From NCBI GenBank assembly GCA_947476065.1, contig CANJPG010000020.1, positions 1 through 47,608 of the forward strand: DNA of 47,608 nt. Direction: 5' to 3'. This document shows, one piece after another, positions 8,679 through 16,811 of this stretch; the stretch's first letter is position 1, and the number at the start of each line of letters is the position of its first letter. A model generated the notes under the pieces. The model was not told where the DNA came from and did not search any database. It saw only the letters and a list, made by a program, of their open reading frames with translations. The stretch comes from Fidelibacterota bacterium (lineage in GTDB: Bacteria > Pseudomonadota > Alphaproteobacteria > Rhodospirillales > Rhodospirillaceae). Both the position numbers and the translations under genes were made by a program.

Positions 8679-10124
8679 ATGTCTGCACAGACCTCTGAAC
8701 AAATGGACGAAGGCGGCGCTGTCGTCCTCCCGTCGGCTCAACCCAAGGCGGTCGTCGAGGCCACCGAATTCGTTGACGCCCGTGTCGCGCCGCGCGGCAG
8801 TCTCGAAAACCTGTCCCACGAAGAAGTCGCCCAATTGCTGAGCCGCGGTCAGGGCGGCCTCTATCCCTTGTTCCGCCAGTGTGCTTTGGCCGTCCTCAAC
8901 TCCGGCAGCTATAGCGACGATTCCCGCGCGCTGTTCGAGAAATATCGCGAGTTCGAGCTGAAGATTGTCCAGCAGTCCTGGGGCATCAAGCTCGAGATGA
9001 CCCAAGCGCCCGGCATCGCTTTCGTCGAAGGCGAGATGATCCGCGGCGTCAAGGAGCACCTGTTCGCGGTGCTGCGCGATATCGTCTATATCGCCAACGA
9101 GATTGTCGAAAGCGGCCGCTTCGATCTGGCCGACCCCGACGGCATCACCAACGCCGTGTTCTGCATCCTACGCAACGCCGGCGTGCTCGACACCAAGGGC
9201 CAGCCCGATCTGGTGGTCTGTTGGGGCGGGCATTCGATTCCGCGTGAGGAATACGATTACACCAAGAAGATCGGCTACGAACTCGGCCTGCGCTCGCTCA
9301 ACGTCTGCACCGGCTGCGGCCCCGGCGCCATGAAAGGCCCCATGAAGGGGGCCACCATCGGGCACTCCAAGCAGCGCATCTCGTCAGGCCGCTACGTCGG
9401 GCTGACCGAGCCCGGCATCGTCGCCGCCGAGCCGCCCAATGCCATCGTCAACAACCTGGTGATCCTGCCCGATATCGAAAAACGCCTGGAAGCCTTCGTG
9501 CGCATGGCCCATGGCGTGATCATTTTCCCGGGCGGCGTCGGCACCACCGAGGAAATCCTCTATCTGCTCGGCATCCTGCTCGATCCCGCCAATGTTGATG
9601 AGCCCATGCCGTTGGTGCTAACCGGGCCGGCCTCGTCGGCGGCTTACTTCAAGCAAGTGGATGAGTTCATCGGGCTGACGCTGGGACCGGAAGGCCAGAA
9701 GCGCTATCGCATCATCATCGACGATCCGGTCGCCGCCGCCCGCGCCATGGTCGACGGCCTGGCCCGCGTACGCCAACACCGCACCGCCACGGGGGATGCG
9801 TATAATTTCAATTGGAACCTCGCCATCCCCAAGGGCTTCCAGGCGCCATTCCCAGTCACCCACGAAAGCGTCGCCGGGCTCGAGCTCAGCCTTGATCAGC
9901 CCGTTCACGAACGTGCGGTCAATCTGCGCCGTATGTTTAGCGCCCTGGTCGCCGGCAACATCCGTGAGCCTGTCGTCCACGAGATTGAGACGCGCGGCCC
10001 CTTTGAGATCAGCGGCGACAAACGCCTGATGCAGACTCTGGACGCACTGCTGGCGACCTTCGTCGCCCAGAACCGCATGAAGCTGTCGGGCGAATATAAG
10101 CCGGTCTATCGCATCAAGGCCTAA
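8679..10124 (+). CDS. ppnN: Pyrimidine/purine-5'-nucleotide nucleosidase (LOG family, PpnN/YgdH)
   Basis: A 481-residue protein, close to the roughly 450 residues of E. coli PpnN, with the same three-part layout: N-terminal DUF4478-type region, central LOG/lysine-decarboxylase-like Rossmann domain and C-terminal DUF3412-type region. The diagnostic PGGVGTTEE motif, which binds the nucleotide phosphate and holds the catalytic Glu, is present near residue 285. VVCWGGHSI and CTGCGPGAMKGPMKGA are also typical. The enzyme hydrolyses the N-glycosidic bond of nucleoside 5'-monophosphates, and in E. coli is tuned by (p)ppGpp. The start is the ATG at 8679; the frame is open further upstream but that stretch does not resemble the family. 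It stands alone between the glycosyltransferase array and the next locus. Confidence 0.93.
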   Translation: MSAQTSEQMDEGGAVVLPSAQPKAVVEATEFVDARVAPRGSLENLSHEEVAQLLSRGQGGLYPLFRQCALAVLNSGSYSDDSRALFEKYREFELKIVQQSWGIKLEMTQAPGIAFVEGEMIRGVKEHLFAVLRDIVYIANEIVESGRFDLADPDGITNAVFCILRNAGVLDTKGQPDLVVCWGGHSIPREEYDYTKKIGYELGLRSLNVCTGCGPGAMKGPMKGATIGHSKQRISSGRYVGLTEPGIVAAEPPNAIVNNLVILPDIEKRLEAFVRMAHGVIIFPGGVGTTEEILYLLGILLDPANVDEPMPLVLTGPASSAAYFKQVDEFIGLTLGPEGQKRYRIIIDDPVAAARAMVDGLARVRQHRTATGDAYNFNWNLAIPKGFQAPFPVTHESVAGLELSLDQPVHERAVNLRRMFSALVAGNIREPVVHEIETRGPFEISGDKRLMQTLDALLATFVAQNRMKLSGEYKPVYRIKA

Positions 10125-10249
10125 GTCGCATGTGACGCCGCCTGGGCCCCCAGTCACACAGCGCGCGAATATATGTTAAAAGTCCGCGCCACCCTCCCGC
10201 CAGCTGGACAAATCTGCTAGGCCGGGCATCCCTCGGATGGAGTTCCCGC

Positions 10250-11218
10250 GTGCCCGCCAACGACGCCCTTTGGTATACCGCCCCCGGTCAGGTCGCCCTG
10301 CGCCCGGCTGAGCCAGCCGCGCGCGGCAACGGCGACGTCACCATTGCGGCGCAGTTCTCCGGAATCAGCCGCGGCACCGAACGGCTGGTCTTCGGCGGGC
10401 GGGTGCCGGCCAGCGAATACCAACGCATGCGCTGCCCCCACCAAGCCGGCGACTTCCCCTTTCCGGTGAAATACGGCTACGCCCTGGTCGGCGTGGTCGA
10501 AGAGGGACCGGCCGTGCGCTTCGGCCAACCGGTTTTTCTGCTGCATCCTCACCAGCGCCAAGCCACGGTACCCGCAACCGACGTGCATGTGCTGCCCACA
10601 GGTCTGCCGCTGCGCCGGGCGGCTCTGACCGCCAACATGGAAACCGCGCTCAATGTCAGCTGGGATTCGGGGGCCGCACCCGGCGACCGCATTCTCATCG
10701 TCGGGGGCGGCGTGCTCGGTCTGCTGATCGCGGGATTGCTCGCGCGCGTCCCGGGCACTGAAGTGACCGTCGCCGACATCGACCCCACACGCGCCGAGGT
10801 GGCCGCCAAACTAGGTGCGGCCTTCGCGCTGCCGGCCAACGCGCCCTGCGATCAGGACGTCGTCATCCACACCAGCAGCACGGCGGCGGGCCTCGCGACC
10901 GCCCTTGGCGCGGCAGGCATGGAAGCCACCGTGGTCGAAGCCAGCTGGTACGGTGATGCGGCCGTCGCGGCCCCATTGGGCGAAGCTTTTCACGCGCGCC
11001 GTTTGCGGCTGATCTCGTCGCAGGTTGGCGCCATTCCGCCCGTCCGGCAGCCGCGCTGGACCTATGCCCGGCGCATCGCCAAGGCGCTCGATCTGCTCTG
11101 CGATGCGCGCTTCGATGCGCTGATCACCGGCGAGGTTGCTTTTGCCGATGCGCCGACCATGCTGCCCAAAGTTTTTGCCGATTCATCCGGTCTGATGACC
11201 GTGCTGCGCTACACTTAA
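10250..11218 (+). CDS. Zinc-independent MDR-family dehydrogenase (BchC-like)
   Basis: A 322-residue medium-chain dehydrogenase/reductase. The substrate half contains SGISRGTERLVFGGRVP, the form seen in BchC-type enzymes. The catalytic zinc ligands are gone: no Cys in the GxCGTD position, and the usual GHE reads GYA. No four-Cys structural zinc loop is present. The coenzyme half has LIVGGGVLGLLIAGLLA, a nucleotide-binding GxGxxG, followed by an acidic VADID end that favours NAD(H). The start is a GTG at 10250 with GGATGGAG upstream. It opens a run of four tightly spaced genes (PTPS-like, glycosyltransferase, methyltransferase), so it probably oxidises or reduces an intermediate of the same pathway. 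Substrate unknown. Confidence 0.8.
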   Translation: MPANDALWYTAPGQVALRPAEPAARGNGDVTIAAQFSGISRGTERLVFGGRVPASEYQRMRCPHQAGDFPFPVKYGYALVGVVEEGPAVRFGQPVFLLHPHQRQATVPATDVHVLPTGLPLRRAALTANMETALNVSWDSGAAPGDRILIVGGGVLGLLIAGLLARVPGTEVTVADIDPTRAEVAAKLGAAFALPANAPCDQDVVIHTSSTAAGLATALGAAGMEATVVEASWYGDAAVAAPLGEAFHARRLRLISSQVGAIPPVRQPRWTYARRIAKALDLLCDARFDALITGEVAFADAPTMLPKVFADSSGLMTVLRYT

Positions 11219-11237
11219 ACCCAACAAGGATCCCCGC

Positions 11238-11636
11238 ATGTACGCCGTTGAAGTCCGCGACCACGTCATGATTGCCCACAGCATCAAGGGTGAGGTCTTC
11301 GGCCCCGCCCAGAAGCTGCACGGCGCCACTTATGTCATCGACGTGCGTTTCCTGCGCCGTGAGCTCGACGAAAACGACATCGTCGTGGACATCGGCTTGG
11401 CCACCGATACGGTGAAAGCAACGCTGGCCTCCATCAACTACAGCAATCTCGACGAACATCCCGACTTTCGCGGCCGCCGCTCCACCACCGAAGCCGTCGC
11501 CAAGTGGGTCTTCGATAAAATCAAAGCCGCCATCGCCGCCGGCAAACTCGGTGCGGGCGCCAGCGGCCTTGCAGGCTTGAAGATCACGCTGCACGAATCC
11601 CACAACGCGCTGGCGTCCTTTGAGTCGGACCTCTAG
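11238..11636 (+). CDS. PTPS/QueD-fold (6-pyruvoyl-tetrahydropterin synthase-like) protein, degenerate active site
   Basis: A 132-residue tunnelling-fold protein of the PTPS/QueD family. His14 and His28 (in KLHGATY) match two zinc ligands, and the C-terminal LHESHNALASFE carries the pterin-anchoring Glu. The usual LHGHxY motif is LHGATY, so the third zinc ligand is Ala30. The catalytic Cys normally four residues before that motif is Ala24. A standard QueD or PTPS reaction is therefore unlikely. The protein may act on a different pterin-like substrate, use another metal arrangement, or have a binding role. It lies 19 bases after the MDR dehydrogenase and two bases before the glycosyltransferase start. 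The family call is firm; the reaction is open. Confidence 0.8.
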   Translation: MYAVEVRDHVMIAHSIKGEVFGPAQKLHGATYVIDVRFLRRELDENDIVVDIGLATDTVKATLASINYSNLDEHPDFRGRRSTTEAVAKWVFDKIKAAIAAGKLGAGASGLAGLKITLHESHNALASFESDL

Positions 11637-11638
11637 CA

Positions 11639-12685
11639 GTGCCTGACGTCTGGTTTGCGGTACCAGGCGACCTGGCGACGCTGACCGGCGGCTACGCTTA
11701 CGCACGGCGCCTGATGGCGGCGTTGCCGGCTGCCGGGTGGTTTGCCCATCACGTACCTCTGCCCGCAGGGTTTCCCAACCCCGGCGCCGACGAACTGCAA
11801 ACCACTGCGGATATATTCGCGTCCTTGAAGCCCGGAACCAATGTGCTGGTCGATGGCTTGGCCTTTGGCGCATTGCCGCCGACCTTGCTCAGCGACTGCG
11901 ACCTCAGCTTTACAGCGCTCGTGCATCATCCCTTGGCGGACGAGACAGGTATTTCTGCTCCCGATGCTGCGCGATTAAAGGCGGGTGAGCGCGCAGCCCT
12001 CGCGCTGGCCCAAAGTGTCGTGGTCACCAGCGCGCACACGGGCAAGACCCTGGCCGACCAGTACGGCGTGCCGCGCGATTGGATTTACCTCGCCGAACCG
12101 GGCACCGATGCGGCACCGCGTGCGGTGGGCAGCAGGACCGCCCCCAAGCTTCTCACTGTCGCCACACTCACCCACCGCAAAGCCCACGACGTGCTGATCG
12201 AAGGCCTCGCTCGTATCAAAGACCTCGCCTGGACGATCGATCTGGTGGGCAGCGCCGAACGCGACCCCGCCGTCACGGCCAAGGTCCGCGCGTTGATTAC
12301 CCAACACGGTCTTGAAGACCGCGTTGTACTGCGCGGCGAACTTCAAAACGCCGGTCTGGACGCGACCTACGCCGGCGCCGATATTTTTGTGCTGCCGTCG
12401 CGGCACGAAGGCTACGGCATGGTCTTCGCCGAGGCCCTGGCGCGGGGCCTGCCTGTCGTAGCCTGCGCCGCCGGCGCCGTGACCGATACCGTGCCTGACG
12501 GCACGGGCTTGCTTGTGCCGCCGGACGATCCCGATGCACTCTCGAACGCGTTGCGGCGTCTCTTGTCCAGCGAGGCCCTGCGCCGCAGTATGAGCGAGCG
12601 CGCCTGGGATCATGGCCGCTCCTTGCCGACATGGAGCGACACCGCCGCTCATGTCGCCGAAGCCCTGTGGGCGGCCGCGCCATGA
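11639..12685 (+). CDS. Glycosyltransferase family 4 (GT-B fold)
   Basis: A 348-residue GT-B glycosyltransferase. The N-terminal acceptor domain opens with a GGYAYARRLM loop. The C-terminal donor domain contains LTVATLTHRKAHDVLI and the GT4 E-x7-E block HEGYGMVFAEALARGLPVV, followed by a typical TGLLVPPDDPDAL tail. Enzymes of this family are retaining transferases that use nucleotide-activated sugars on small-molecule, lipid or polysaccharide acceptors at the cytoplasmic face. The start is a GTG at 11639, two bases after the upstream TAG; the stop overlaps the next ATG. Placement inside the pterin/pyrimidine-like gene group suggests it glycosylates that product, but this is inferred from gene order only. 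Confidence 0.87.
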   Translation: MPDVWFAVPGDLATLTGGYAYARRLMAALPAAGWFAHHVPLPAGFPNPGADELQTTADIFASLKPGTNVLVDGLAFGALPPTLLSDCDLSFTALVHHPLADETGISAPDAARLKAGERAALALAQSVVVTSAHTGKTLADQYGVPRDWIYLAEPGTDAAPRAVGSRTAPKLLTVATLTHRKAHDVLIEGLARIKDLAWTIDLVGSAERDPAVTAKVRALITQHGLEDRVVLRGELQNAGLDATYAGADIFVLPSRHEGYGMVFAEALARGLPVVACAAGAVTDTVPDGTGLLVPPDDPDALSNALRRLLSSEALRRSMSERAWDHGRSLPTWSDTAAHVAEALWAAAP

Positions 12686-13506
12686 GTTTTTCACCCGCAT
12701 GGCTGGCTTTGCGCGAACCGGCGGACAGCGCCGCACGCAATCAAGAGGTGCTCGCCGCCTGCGCCCAGCACTTCGCGGGCCGGGCCGACATCAAGGTCTG
12801 CGACTTGGGCGCCGGCACCGGATCGTCGCTGCGCGCCTTCGCTGAACTTCTGCCGCCGACACAGCATTGGACTCTGGTCGATCACGATGCCGGCAATCTC
12901 GCGGCGGCGCGGGCCGCCCTTGCGGCATGGGCCGACGAAGCCACTGACAGTAGTCAACTGGTTTTGAAGCACGGCGGCAAAACCATCACCGTCCAGACCA
13001 CGGTGCGTGACTTCGCACAGGCTCCCGTCTGCTGGCCCGAAACGACCGACCTTGTCACGGCATCGGCGCTTTTCGATCTGGCGTCGGCACCGTGGATAGC
13101 GCGCTTCACCGCGGCGCTGTGCGCGCAAAAAATTCCCTTGCTCGCGACCTTGACCGCCAATGAGACGATCACCGCCGTACCCTCCCATCCGCTCGATACA
13201 AAAGTCATCGCGGCGTTCCACGCCCATCAGACGAGCGACAAGGGTTTCGGACCTTCCGCCGGCGCGCAGGCTACGGCCATCTTGGAGCAATCATTGAAGG
13301 CCGGGGGTTACACGCTGACGACCGGCGATAGTCCGTGGCGTCTCGCGCCGTCGGAGCTTTTGCGCGCGACAACCGAGGGCATGGCCGCCGCGGTGTCCGA
13401 AACCAAAGCCGTCGCCGCCGATGACCTGGCCGCGTGGCTGAACCACCAACGCGAAAAAACGTCTCAACTGACCATCGGCCACCGCGACGTCTTTGCGCGG
13501 CCCTAA
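12682..13506 (+). CDS. Class I SAM-dependent methyltransferase
   Basis: A 274-residue protein with a Rossmann-type methyltransferase core. Motif I is VCDLGAGTGSSLRAF (near residues 42-56), the acidic end of strand 2 is TLVDHDAGN, and motif IV-like DLVTASALFDLAS follows. The start is the ATG in the ATGA overlap with the glycosyltransferase. The TAA stop overlaps the stop of the convergent cytochrome b561 gene. It is the last gene of the plus-strand dehydrogenase, PTPS-like, glycosyltransferase, methyltransferase unit, so an O-, N- or C-methylation of the shared product is the simplest role. The acceptor cannot be told from the sequence. Confidence 0.8.
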   Translation: MSFSPAWLALREPADSAARNQEVLAACAQHFAGRADIKVCDLGAGTGSSLRAFAELLPPTQHWTLVDHDAGNLAAARAALAAWADEATDSSQLVLKHGGKTITVQTTVRDFAQAPVCWPETTDLVTASALFDLASAPWIARFTAALCAQKIPLLATLTANETITAVPSHPLDTKVIAAFHAHQTSDKGFGPSAGAQATAILEQSLKAGGYTLTTGDSPWRLAPSELLRATTEGMAAAVSETKAVAADDLAAWLNHQREKTSQLTIGHRDVFARP

Positions 13507-14048
13507 TGCTTGGGCAGCATCCGCTTCAAGGTAGCGTCTTTGTGGATGAAGTGGTGAAACAGGCCGGCGCCGATATGAACGGCCAGTAGCGCACATAATG
13601 TCAGCGCCAGGGCCGCGTGCAGCGGCAGCAGCACGTCGGCGGTCTCTTTATTCTTGGCCAGGATCATCGGCATGTTGAAAAGCCCGAAGACCGAGATCTG
13701 CGCGCCGAAGGCCGACGTACCGGCCCAGCCGACCAGCGGCACGACAAACAATAAGATATAGAGCGCGGCATGGGTGACCTGGGCGGCGCGCTCTTGCCAC
13801 GCGGGCATGGGCAGCATCGGTGGCGGCGGTGAATATAGTCGCCAGAGCAGGCGTCCGCCGGTCAGGGCGAGAATCAACGCACCGAAAGACCGGTGCAGAT
13901 CGAACAGCTGATTTTGCAGGGGCCCCTGTCCGACGTTCAGCATCGTGATGCCCAGCGTCACGCCGGCCAGCACACACAGGGCCGAGACCCAGTGAAGAAT
14001 CTGCGCCGGCAGGCGATAGCGTATGAGGGGAGCCGCGGACTCAGTCAT
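13503..14048 (-). CDS. Cytochrome b561 family membrane protein
   Basis: A 181-residue four-helix membrane protein with haem-ligand histidines typical of bacterial b561: ILHWVSA in helix 1, FDLHRSFG in helix 2, and LLPLHAALAL plus LAVHIGAG near helices 3-4. The family moves electrons between the quinone pool and a periplasmic or membrane partner. The start at 14048 (MTESAAPLIRYR) was chosen because it follows the upstream reductase stop by overlap (ATG and TGA share an 8-base stretch). An upstream in-frame ATG at 14090 lies inside that gene. Co-transcription with the RibD-type reductase suggests it supplies or drains electrons for the same pathway, although b561 genes also occur as free-standing units. 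Confidence 0.88.
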   Translation of the reverse strand: MTESAAPLIRYRLPAQILHWVSALCVLAGVTLGITMLNVGQGPLQNQLFDLHRSFGALILALTGGRLLWRLYSPPPPMLPMPAWQERAAQVTHAALYILLFVVPLVGWAGTSAFGAQISVFGLFNMPMILAKNKETADVLLPLHAALALTLCALLAVHIGAGLFHHFIHKDATLKRMLPKH

Positions 14049-14835
14049 GCAATTCACAATCGAACAGAACGTCGCCGCCCGGCAACGCAAACGAACGCGC
14101 CCGCGGCCTGATGGCCTGATCGAGGCGTGCGATCTCGGGAAGATTAAGGCCCGTGGGGCCGGAGCCGATGATAAGCGGAGCCGTCATGACATGGAGCCTA
14201 TGCAAACAGCCGGCCTGCAGGAAGCGCGAAAGCGTATCAGCCCCACCTTCCACCAGAATGTGCTTGAGGCCCCGCGCGGCCAGCGCCGCCAGAATCCCCG
14301 CAGGCGCTACCCCCCCCGCCGTCGCCGGCAAACCGACGTGCTCGACGTGTGCGGGCGTCGATGGCCGATGGTTGCCAAAGACAATGCATTGGGCACCGTC
14401 TTCGGCCAGACATCTTGCGGTTGCCGGCAGACGGCCCTTGAGATCAATCACCACGCGCGCCGGCTGCGGGGTGTCGGGCCGCAGGGTTGCACGCCGCACC
14501 GTCAGCTGAGGATCGTCGGCCACGACCGTGCCGACTCCGACCACCACCGCGTCGACCAAAGCCCGCAGGCGGTGCAGGTGAATAAGGGCGGCGTCGCCGT
14601 TGATGTAATGGGAGTGCCCGGAAGCCGTGGCGATTCGGCCATCAAGGGATTGCCCTAATTGTCCGATCACGAACTGTTGATGGCGTGGGACCCCGACCAA
14701 AGGGCCGTAAATCGGCCATAGAGTATTGTCAGAAAGACTGCCGGGGTTGGAAAGGGTCTCAACGCAACCAGCAGATGCAGCCAGTACCGCAGACCATTGC
14801 GGAGTGTCCCGATCCCAGTCCACAATGGAGTCCAT
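14041..14835 (-). CDS. RibD C-terminal-type pyrimidine reductase
   Basis: A 264-residue protein of the RibD reductase / dihydrofolate reductase-like fold. Diagnostic blocks are QSLDGRIAT, the following VDAVVVGVGTVVADDPQLT, and near the C-terminus HILVEGGADTLSRFL. There is no RibD deaminase domain; about 55 N-terminal residues of unknown role precede the fold. Relatives reduce the ribosyl group of 5-amino-6-ribosylamino-pyrimidinone phosphate with NADPH, or related pterin/pyrimidine substrates. The start at 14835 leaves 62 bases to the divergent GTP cyclohydrolase II gene. The cyclohydrolase makes precursors of exactly this chemical type, which makes a shared pathway likely. Whether the step belongs to riboflavin or another product is unresolved. 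Confidence 0.85.
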   Translation of the reverse strand: MDSIVDWDRDTPQWSAVLAASAGCVETLSNPGSLSDNTLWPIYGPLVGVPRHQQFVIGQLGQSLDGRIATASGHSHYINGDAALIHLHRLRALVDAVVVGVGTVVADDPQLTVRRATLRPDTPQPARVVIDLKGRLPATARCLAEDGAQCIVFGNHRPSTPAHVEHVGLPATAGGVAPAGILAALAARGLKHILVEGGADTLSRFLQAGCLHRLHVMTAPLIIGSGPTGLNLPEIARLDQAIRPRARSFALPGGDVLFDCELHD

Positions 14836-14897
14836 GACGATATTCTTACGTGATTTGGAGTGGGCCGCCCAGGCGGCCCTGAACAGACCGACCACAC
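14836..14897. promoter_or_regulatory. Divergent intergenic region with perfect inverted repeat
   Basis: This 62-base spacer separates the minus-strand RibD-like/b561 unit from the plus-strand GTP cyclohydrolase II gene and must hold both promoters. It contains a perfect palindrome, gggccgcc (14862-14869) and ggcggccc (14872-14879) with loop ca. It could be a shared operator or an RNA hairpin in either leader. No clear -10/-35 pair is visible. Confidence 0.35.
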
Positions 14898-16025
14898 ATG
14901 CCGAATGAAGATGTAAAGATTGGTACCGTCGATGGTGACTTGGCAAGGTGGTTTGGAAATCCCGCCCGCCTGAAAGTCCAGCGGGCGGTAAGCGAACTGC
15001 GGGCCGGCCGCCCCGTCCGCCTCGTCGGCGACGACGGCGCGAGCCTGACGGTTGCCGCCGCCGAAATGCTGGCCGGCGAACGCATCGCCGCCTGGCACCG
15101 CGCCACCGGCGGCGCGCCCGGTCTCGTATTACCCGCACCCCGACTTGCCCACCTGGGCGTCGACGTCAGCGTACCGTCCTATGTGTCCTTGAGCGGTTTG
15201 GTGGCCGATGAGATCGACGCCATCCTGCTGGCCGTCGAGCCGCAGGTTCCGGTGTTCGAGCATCGCCCCGCCGGTGCGTTGGAAGCCACCGCGCTGGAAC
15301 TGGTCAAACGCGCCTATCTCCTGCCCGCCGTCGTCGTGCTGCCGGCAGCCGCCGGTGAGCAAACCTCACTCGCCGAAGTGGATGCCGCGGCGGTTGCCAA
15401 TTACCACGAACAGTCGGCGCGGGATTTGACGATCGCTGCCCGCACGCGCGTGCCACTGGCCGAAGCCACCGATGCCGAGTTTGTCATTTTTCGCGGCGGC
15501 GACGGCCTGCATGACCAAGTGGCCATCGTCATCGGTCAGCCGCTACCCCATGAGCCGGTTTTGACGCGCCTGCATTCGGCGTGCCTGACCGGCGATCTGT
15601 TTGCGAGCCTCAAGTGCGATTGCGGCGACCAGCTGCGCATGGCGGTCGGCGAAATCGCCGCCGCCGGCAGCGGCGTGCTGTTGTATCTCGATCAGGAAGG
15701 CCGCGGCATTGGCCTGCTCAACAAAATGCGCGCCTACGGTTTGCAGGCCCTCGGCCACGATACGATGGATGCAGACGCTGTGCTCGGTTACGGCCCCGAC
15801 GAACGGCGCTATGCAGTTGCCGGCGCCATGCTGGCGCTGTTGGGCTTCCGGCGCATTACCTTGATGACCAACAATCCCGGCAAGATCACGGCGCTGGAAG
15901 ATTTCGGCGTCAATGTTGTCGGTCACCAGCGCATTATCGGCGCGGTCAATCCGCACAATCATAACTATCTGACGACCAAGGCCTTGCGTGCCGGCCACAT
16001 GCTGGGCGAGATCGCCGGCAAATAA
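14898..16025 (+). CDS. ribA: GTP cyclohydrolase II with degenerate RibB-like N-terminal domain
   Basis: A 375-residue protein. The C-terminal 200 residues are GTP cyclohydrolase II: RLHSACLTGDLFASLKCDCG holds the three zinc cysteines, YLDQEGRGIGL the catalytic Arg and a Tyr at the position of E. coli RibA Tyr105, and TNNPGK the phosphate-binding block. The residue before QEGR is Asp where most RibA proteins have Arg. The N-terminal 170 residues resemble a RibB (DHBP synthase) domain but lack the acidic DDEDRENEGD-type active site (here VGDDGASLTVAA), so RibB activity is unlikely. The reaction is GTP to diamino-ribosylamino-pyrimidinone phosphate, formate and pyrophosphate. It may serve riboflavin or the product of the surrounding locus. 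It faces the creatininase gene, with stops four bases apart. Confidence 0.88.
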   Translation: MPNEDVKIGTVDGDLARWFGNPARLKVQRAVSELRAGRPVRLVGDDGASLTVAAAEMLAGERIAAWHRATGGAPGLVLPAPRLAHLGVDVSVPSYVSLSGLVADEIDAILLAVEPQVPVFEHRPAGALEATALELVKRAYLLPAVVVLPAAAGEQTSLAEVDAAAVANYHEQSARDLTIAARTRVPLAEATDAEFVIFRGGDGLHDQVAIVIGQPLPHEPVLTRLHSACLTGDLFASLKCDCGDQLRMAVGEIAAAGSGVLLYLDQEGRGIGLLNKMRAYGLQALGHDTMDADAVLGYGPDERRYAVAGAMLALLGFRRITLMTNNPGKITALEDFGVNVVGHQRIIGAVNPHNHNYLTTKALRAGHMLGEIAGK

Positions 16026-16029
16026 ATCT

Positions 16030-16797
16030 CTAGGTTTGCGGCCAGGGTGCGGCAGCGAGGTCGCGCAACAGCGCGAGCAGAGACTCGGCTGCGTGGTCGG
16101 TCAAGGCCGCGCCAAGTTCGGCTGTCGCAAGATCCGGGCGTCCAATCCAACCGCCGTCTTTGCCGCCGGCCAAATCATCAAGCTTCCAGCCCCAAGCGAT
16201 GGGTCCATTAGGAAATAATCCCGGCGCCGGCGTACTTGCCGCGCGCGCGGCGCGTTTGTCTTTCACCACCAGCTGCGGCGCGAGATGCATCAATACCGAA
16301 GTCTCGATCCAGCCGCCGTGCACATCACCAGCGACCGACGCCGGCGGCGTGACACTTTGCGGCAAACCAAAATCCAGCCAATGGGCGCTTGCCGCCAGCA
16401 TGCCGAAGCGTGTTCGCAGTTTCAGCGCGGCGATGGACGCAGCGGCCACGTTGCCGCCGTGGCCGTTGAAAAACACCACGCGTTTGACGCCGCATTTCGC
16501 CAGGCCCGCGCCGCAATTCACCATGGCGGCGATCAGCTCTTCCGGCTCCTGACTGAGTGTGCCGGCGCGGTCGGCGTGTTCGGCCGAGGCGCCGAGCCAC
16601 AGAAGCGGTAACCGCAGATAGCTCGCGCCGCTCTTGTCCAGCGCTTGCGCCCGGTCGAGAAGACCTTCGGCGATGAAGCCGTCGGTTCCCAACGGCAGGT
16701 GGGGTCCGTGAGTCTCGACCGCGCCCAAAGGAATCACCGCCACCGCGTCGGGACGATGCGCGGAGTCTTGGGTCTGCTGGTCGAAGCGGATGAACAC
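16030..16797 (-). CDS. Creatininase-family amidohydrolase
   Basis: A 255-residue creatininase-fold metal hydrolase. Metal ligands are visible: Glu28 and His30 in GAVETHGPHLPLGTD, Asp39, His113 in FNGHGGN, and the Glu in GDVHGGWIETS. The family cleaves cyclic or linear amides. Named members include creatininase, the archaeal riboflavin formamide hydrolase ArfB and mycofactocin MftE. Next to GTP cyclohydrolase II and a RibD-type reductase, an ArfB-like deformylation or another C-N cleavage on a pyrimidine/pterin intermediate is plausible, but unproven. The start is GTG at 16797, 14 bases after the upstream sulfatase-like gene on the same strand. Confidence 0.88.
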   Translation of the reverse strand: MFIRFDQQTQDSAHRPDAVAVIPLGAVETHGPHLPLGTDGFIAEGLLDRAQALDKSGASYLRLPLLWLGASAEHADRAGTLSQEPEELIAAMVNCGAGLAKCGVKRVVFFNGHGGNVAAASIAALKLRTRFGMLAASAHWLDFGLPQSVTPPASVAGDVHGGWIETSVLMHLAPQLVVKDKRAARAASTPAPGLFPNGPIAWGWKLDDLAGGKDGGWIGRPDLATAELGAALTDHAAESLLALLRDLAAAPWPQT

Positions 16798-16811
16798 GGG
16801 GTGGACTGCCC

